A stretch of DNA of 64,000 nucleotides from Saitoella complicata NRRL Y-17804 (Eukaryota; Ascomycota; Saitoellomycetes; Saitoellales; Saitoellaceae): contig NW_017566994.1 of assembly GCF_001661265.1 (NCBI RefSeq), positions 558,001 through 622,000 on the forward strand. The letters run 5' to 3'. Both the position numbers and the translations under genes were made by a program. Positions 60,476 through 64,000 of this stretch are shown here, in pieces (the first letter of the stretch is position 1; each line of letters starts with the position of its first letter). The notes beneath the pieces are model-generated. The model did not search any database, was not told the origin of the DNA, and was given only the letters and a program-made list of their open reading frames with translations.

Positions 60476-61032
60476 ATGAAGTTCTCATTCGTCCTCGCCG
60501 CTGCTGCCCTCACCGGTTCCGTCCTGGTCGCTTCTTCCCCTGTCCCTGTTACTGCTGATCTCGGCATTCACGCCGTAAGTTACTCTCGTCCCTGATCGAG
60601 TCTTGCATCTCACCATCTGCCCAGGACACGCAGCACTCGGAGCAAGGTCAGTATGGCCAGTCGCAGTACGACCAGGGCAACGGTAAGCAGCAGCCCAAGC
60701 AGCAGCCCAACGACGGTAAGCAGCAGCCTAGCAACGGTAAGCAGCAGCCCAACGACGGGAAGCAGCAGCCCAAGCAGCAGCCCAACGACGGTAAGCAGCA
60801 GCCTAGCAACGGTAAGCAGCAGCCCAACGACGGGAAGCAGCAGCCCAACGACGGGAAGCAGCAGCCCAACAACGGGAAGCAGCAGCCCAACAACGGGAAG
60901 CAGCAGCCCAACAACGGGAAGCAGCAGCCCAACGACGGGAAGCAGCAGCCCAACGACGGTAAGCAGCAGCCCAACGACGGTAAGCAATCCAGCGGTGGAA
61001 AGCCCCAATACGGGGACAAGAAAGGGCACTAG
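60476..61032 (+). CDS. Secreted Gln/Pro/Asn-rich tandem-repeat protein
   Basis: Two exons (60476-60574, 60625-61032) with a perfect GTAAGT donor give 168 aa. Residues 1-20 are a clear signal peptide (FVLAAAALTGSVLVASS) followed by PVPVTADLGIHA. The mature part has a short Gln/Tyr lead (SEQGQYGQSQYDQGN), then about 14 tandem copies of the heptad GKQQPN(D/N) with variants GKQQPSN and the 11-residue GKQQPKQQPND, and ends GGKPQYGDKKGH. No Cys and no Kex2 sites occur between repeats, so it is not a typical processed-peptide precursor. The protein is hydrophilic, basic and probably disordered; a cell-wall, adhesive or effector role is possible. The repeat number is likely to vary between strains. 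Confidence 0.8.
60682..60988 (+). repeat. Coding minisatellite, 21-bp unit with a duplicated 75-bp block
   Basis: The unit GGTAAGCAGCAGCCCAACGAC (shown here as its 21 bases less one: GGTAAGCAGCAGCCCAACGA) recurs in frame. A 75-bp higher-order block is duplicated without any change (60685-60759 and 60760-60834), then six or more simple units follow. Perfect identity points to a very recent expansion. Confidence 0.9.
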
Positions 61033-61383
61033 TATGCTCAGACTTTTTATTTCGACGGCGAATTGTTTGATGCAATATCTTAGGATGGTTTACGAGAGGA
61101 GTGGTTTTTGTTGTCTGATATGGAGTCACCGCGGCTATAGGTAGGCCTGAAGTGGGTACAATATATTCCATATACCCCATTTTCTATAGCCATCAGCTGC
61201 AGCAACTTTGAACAAAATTCGTGAGCTCTTGCTCATCTGTTATCTTCACAGGCTCCGACTCAGCCTTTGCTGTGCCTCGATTCCCCAGGTTCTGCCGTGA
61301 CGTCATGTATACAGGTTTGCCCTCCCATAAAAATCCCAACGCCAACTCAAGGAAATTCCAAGTGGAAAATCAAACAAACAACA
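61033..61383. other. Intergenic region
   Basis: This 351 bp stretch separates the repeat protein from the Gly-rich gene. It holds a perfect TGACGTCA (listed separately) and nothing coding. Confidence 0.55.
61298..61305. promoter_or_regulatory. CRE-type element TGACGTCA
   Basis: A perfect TGACGTCA lies 79 bp before the ATG at 61384; it is an ATF/CREB-type bZIP target sequence. Confidence 0.5.
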
Positions 61384-62424
61384 ATGGACAAGCTTATCAA
61401 TTTCGCAAAGGACGCTCTTGGCAAGCAAGACAATGACCGTCGCGAGGACGATGATCAGTATGAGAGGAAGCACGGTGTTGGTGGGTACGAGCAGAATGTA
61501 GGCCAGGGTGAGGGGTATGGTGGACAGTACGTTTGATCCATATCAAATCTCTCCCAATTGTATGCTCACGTCTCGTGTAGTGGCGGTAGACCCCTGGCCG
61601 GCGGCTACGAAGGCTCCCAGCAAGGCTACGGCTCCCAATTCCCTCCTCAACAACAATCTTCTGGCGGCGACTACGACCGTCAACCCGGCTACGGTGGTCA
61701 GCAGGGCTACTCTAACGACGCCGAAGGCTATAATCCAATGGGAGGCAGCGGCGGCGAAGCCGGCTCCTACTACGCTGGCCAGCACCAAGGCTCTTACGAG
61801 GGTCTCGAGCAAGGCCGCGACCCCCGCTATGGCCAGGGTGCCGGCAACTTCGGTACGAACCCCTACGGCGGTCCACCTACCTCCTCGTCCATGACCGGCG
61901 GCGGCGGCTTCGGCGCCATGCTCTCCCAACTCGACTTTGGTAACGCCCAGAACGAGGCTGATAAGTATGCCGATAAGGATGAGGACAAGGGTTTCTTTGC
62001 GGAGGCGTTGGACAAGTTGAAGGGGGATGATGATGACGATGACATTGATGAGGAGAAGTTGGTGAGGAGTCACCAGGCTGCATACTCGGGTGGCCAGACC
62101 GTTGGATCCGGCGGTATCGGAAACGCCGCAGCTTTGCAGACCATGAAGATGCTTATGGGTGGTGGTAGTGGTGGTTCGTCGATGGGCGGAATGGGGGGTA
62201 TGGGTGGACAGTCTCAGTCCTCGTTCGTCGGAATGGCAATGGCTCAGGCTGCTAAGTTGTTCGATAACAATGCTGCTCAGGGCAACGTCGCCGGTGGAGC
62301 GAACAAGCAAGATGCCATTTCCCAGGCAGCGAAGACGGCTATGAAACTCTACATGAAGAGTCAGATGTCTGGTGGATCTGGTGCTGGTGGAGGCTTGATG
62401 AGCATGTTGGGCAAGTTCATGTAA
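61384..62424 (+). CDS. Gly/Gln/Tyr-rich protein of the 'beta-flanking' type
   Basis: Two exons (61384-61514, 61581-62424) give 324 aa; the GTATGG donor at 61515 is the one that keeps the frame. The protein starts MDKLINFAKDALGKQD, an amphipathic helix. A Gly/Gln/Tyr-rich low-complexity half follows (GYEGSQQGYGSQFPPQQQ). The C-terminal 140 residues resemble the conserved domain of the Aspergillus 'beta-flanking' protein (DUF7721-like): FGAMLSQLDFGNAQNEADKY, then SHQAAYSGG, NAAALQTMKMLMGGGSGG, FVGMAMAQAAKLFD and QDAISQAAKTAMKLYMKSQM. Function is unknown; the low-complexity part is prion-like in composition. A TGACGTCA lies upstream, and codon use is highly biased. Confidence 0.82.
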
Positions 62425-62558
62425 GGTAGACCCGGCCAGGTAAGATATGTATGATTAGGAATATCTGTGTGGAATATCATTTTTATACCCTTGGGATGAT
62501 CGTACACATCAATGCCTTGTCTCCATTGAATGAATGCCATAGATCATCACTCAACAAA

Positions 62559-63212
62559 TTACTCCTTCTTCCCCTCCTTCGTAAAATTCAACCAATAAAA
62601 CCCAGCATTCAAATACGTAGCATACGTCACCCACCCCAAATACGGCACAAGCAACCACCCTGCAACCTCATCAACGGACATCCACTCCCCAACAAGCCAT
62701 GCAACACTTCCCCACAAGAGCGTACTATCCGCCAGCGCGACCAACGGCTGGCGAGCACGGAAGAACAGGGGCATCCATGCAAGGTTGAGGAGGAGTTGGA
62801 GAGAATAGACGCCCGCGCCGAGGAGAGCTCGGTCGCGGACGGCGAGGTTGGGGGAGGAGAGGCCGGCGGTGAAAGCGCGGTGGGCGGCGTAGCCCATGCT
62901 AGCGTATAGGGCTGTCCAGACGGGGCCGAAGGCCCAGCGGGGGGGTTTACCCGGGGGTTGACGGAGTTGGGGGTAAAGATCTTTGACGTGAGCTATGTAT
63001 ACTGTTAGGATTGATCAGATCGGGAAGGTACGGGGAGGCTTACGCATGGTGGAGAAGCCCACGGCTGTACCGACGGCAACGGGGAGGAGGGTTGAAAGCC
63101 ATGGGTTGGCGAGGATGGTAGCGGGTAAGCCGAAGCCAGCTGCAAACCATCAGTCAATTAATCTATCTTCTTGATGGATCGTACGCGTACCGATGAAGTC
63201 TGTGAATGCCAT
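62559..63212 (-). CDS. TspO/MBR translocator protein
   Basis: TspO family (peripheral benzodiazepine receptor), five-helix membrane proteins that bind porphyrins and sterols, in the mitochondrial outer membrane or ER. Three exons: exon 1 codes MAFTDFI, exon 2 AGFGLPATILANPWLSTLLP, exon 3 begins HVKDLYPQLRQPPGKPPRWA. Family landmarks are PPxWxFGPVWTALYASMGYAA, NLAWMPLFFRARQP and PYLGWVTYATYLNAGFYWLN. About 175 aa, the usual length. The tail ends in KEGKKE, an ER-retrieval-like KKxx-type end. The TMEM14-family gene in this window is another porphyrin-linked family, but no functional link can be shown. Confidence 0.92.
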
Positions 63213-63411
63213 TGCGGTGGTGTTGTGTTGTACAGTTGACGTTGGAGATGACAAACGTCACCCTACAGCAGCTCATGCACAGGCCCGCGGCCGTTGTCGA
63301 TTGATTAGAAGCCAAGATTTCGAATTCAACAATATAAGAAGAAAAGGAATAAACCGGATATTAACCAAACCGTTCACCGCCCGTCCAATAACAACCAACA
63401 ATTGCAATCCT

Positions 63412-64000
63412 TTATGCATTACCCATCTCGACATCATCCACGGGTACTGGTTCTTCAGCAGCTGCTTCTTCCTCAATCTGAGCTGGAGCACCCGTATTAT
63501 CAAACAACTCTTTCGTCTTTTGTTCACACTCAGCCACCTCTTCGGCAGACAAACCCTTCTTCCATCCATCCGCACTTTCAAGCCTGGCCTTCCATTGGCT
63601 TACTCGTCTCGAACGTGCGGAATCCTGGTTCATCACAGGTGATCGTACTTTCGAACTCCGGATCAAAACGTCTTCCGAGCCTGGTAAGAAGAACACCTTA
63701 TAAGTATTAACACAGATCCGGATTTCCAAACCAGACTTCGACACGCCATCTTCGCCGATAAGCTCCTCGACATCGTCAACGTCGGGAAGATCACGACGCA
63801 AGAAGGGTGGTCGGACGCGTTCGGGTGACACGCCTTCTGTCGGGCTGGACATGACGTAGCTATCGACGTAGTAACGCCATTGTTCCTCGGCTGTGGTCGC
63901 TTCATCAAGGGTCAGGTCGTCCTTGCCAAGTAGCTGAATAGAAAGCTGTCTGGTATGCTCGTTCTGTTCACATGTTAGCAAATATTTATCGAACCATGGA
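63412..64000 (-). CDS. SIN3-like corepressor, C-terminal part (partial)
   Basis: The last exon (63412-63963) of a gene that runs off the right edge; it opens after a CTAACATGTGAACAG acceptor with NEHTRQLSIQLLG. The following text AEEQWRYYVDSYVMSSPTEGV, RPPFLRRDLPDV, and LEIRICVNTYKVFFLPGSED is what I recall from the C-terminal end of fungal Sin3, the scaffold of the Rpd3/HDAC1 histone deacetylase complex. The tail is acidic (EEEAAAEEPVPVDDVEMGNA). The paired amphipathic helices would lie outside the window, so the name rests on the C-terminus only. Confidence 0.62.
   Translation of the reverse strand, partial: PWFDKYLLTCEQNEHTRQLSIQLLGKDDLTLDEATTAEEQWRYYVDSYVMSSPTEGVSPERVRPPFLRRDLPDVDDVEELIGEDGVSKSGLEIRICVNTYKVFFLPGSEDVLIRSSKVRSPVMNQDSARSRRVSQWKARLESADGWKKGLSAEEVAECEQKTKELFDNTGAPAQIEEEAAAEEPVPVDDVEMGNA

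Noticed and set aside
60610-61029. A leftward frame of repeating LLPVVGL units
   Set aside because: It is the antisense reading of the coding minisatellite; the sense frame has a signal peptide and a good intron.

Overview
The window is a gene-dense stretch of a fungal nuclear genome, most likely a filamentous ascomycete. The support is: short introns (about 48-66 nt) with GT-AG ends and CTAAC/CTGAC branch points, a class IV chitin synthase, a siderophore-iron MFS transporter, a cytochrome P450, GPI/secreted-type Thr-rich proteins, and a Tad-like LINE remnant with a trinucleotide tail. Base composition is near balanced. About 37 protein genes can be supported; no tRNA, rRNA or CRISPR was seen. 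The genus cannot be told from the sequence alone.

Layout. 0-16 kb: housekeeping genes in tight head-to-head pairs: NEDD8 E1 subunit UBA3 / UBE2W-like E2, RTF2 / a COQ6-COQ4 fusion, HisRS / VPS33 (start codons only 19 bp apart), then a CaMK-type kinase, TMEM14 protein, an ARO8-type aminotransferase and a secreted purine-nucleoside-permease-like protein. 16-29 kb: a small Thr-rich secreted protein, a WD40 protein, a CBS protein, a P450 with an apparent frameshift, a vacuolar zinc transporter, 6-phosphogluconolactonase, an MDR oxidoreductase, an unknown protein and a tiny spliced gene. 29-44 kb: a zf-4CXXC_R1 chromatin protein, a DH-domain protein, chitin synthase, a beta-hydroxyacid dehydrogenase, the mitochondrial phosphate carrier and an acetate-transporter family protein. 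44-46 kb: 5'-truncated LINE. 46-58 kb: NTF2-like protein, DHHC palmitoyltransferase, siderophore transporter with an iron-GATA site in its promoter, ATP synthase gamma divergent from OPA3, alpha/beta hydrolase and unknowns. 58-60.5 kb: a 1.9 kb gene-free stretch with nine CTTAA-core motifs, leading to a secreted minisatellite protein. 61-64 kb: a Gly-rich protein, TspO and the 3' end of a SIN3-like gene.

The most striking item is the single open frame that joins COQ6 (ubiquinone ring monooxygenase) to COQ4. A mitochondrial-presequence-like segment with an R-3 type cleavage motif lies exactly at the junction, so it may be a mitochondrial polyprotein. Several promoters carry recognisable control sites: a Gcn4/CpcA TGACTCA before the ARO8-type gene, an ATCAGATAA iron-GATA site before the siderophore transporter, three perfect TGACGTCA elements, and a helically phased 11-bp repeat between the phosphate carrier and the acetate-family transporter. 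All functions are read from sequence resemblance recalled from family knowledge; no search was run.
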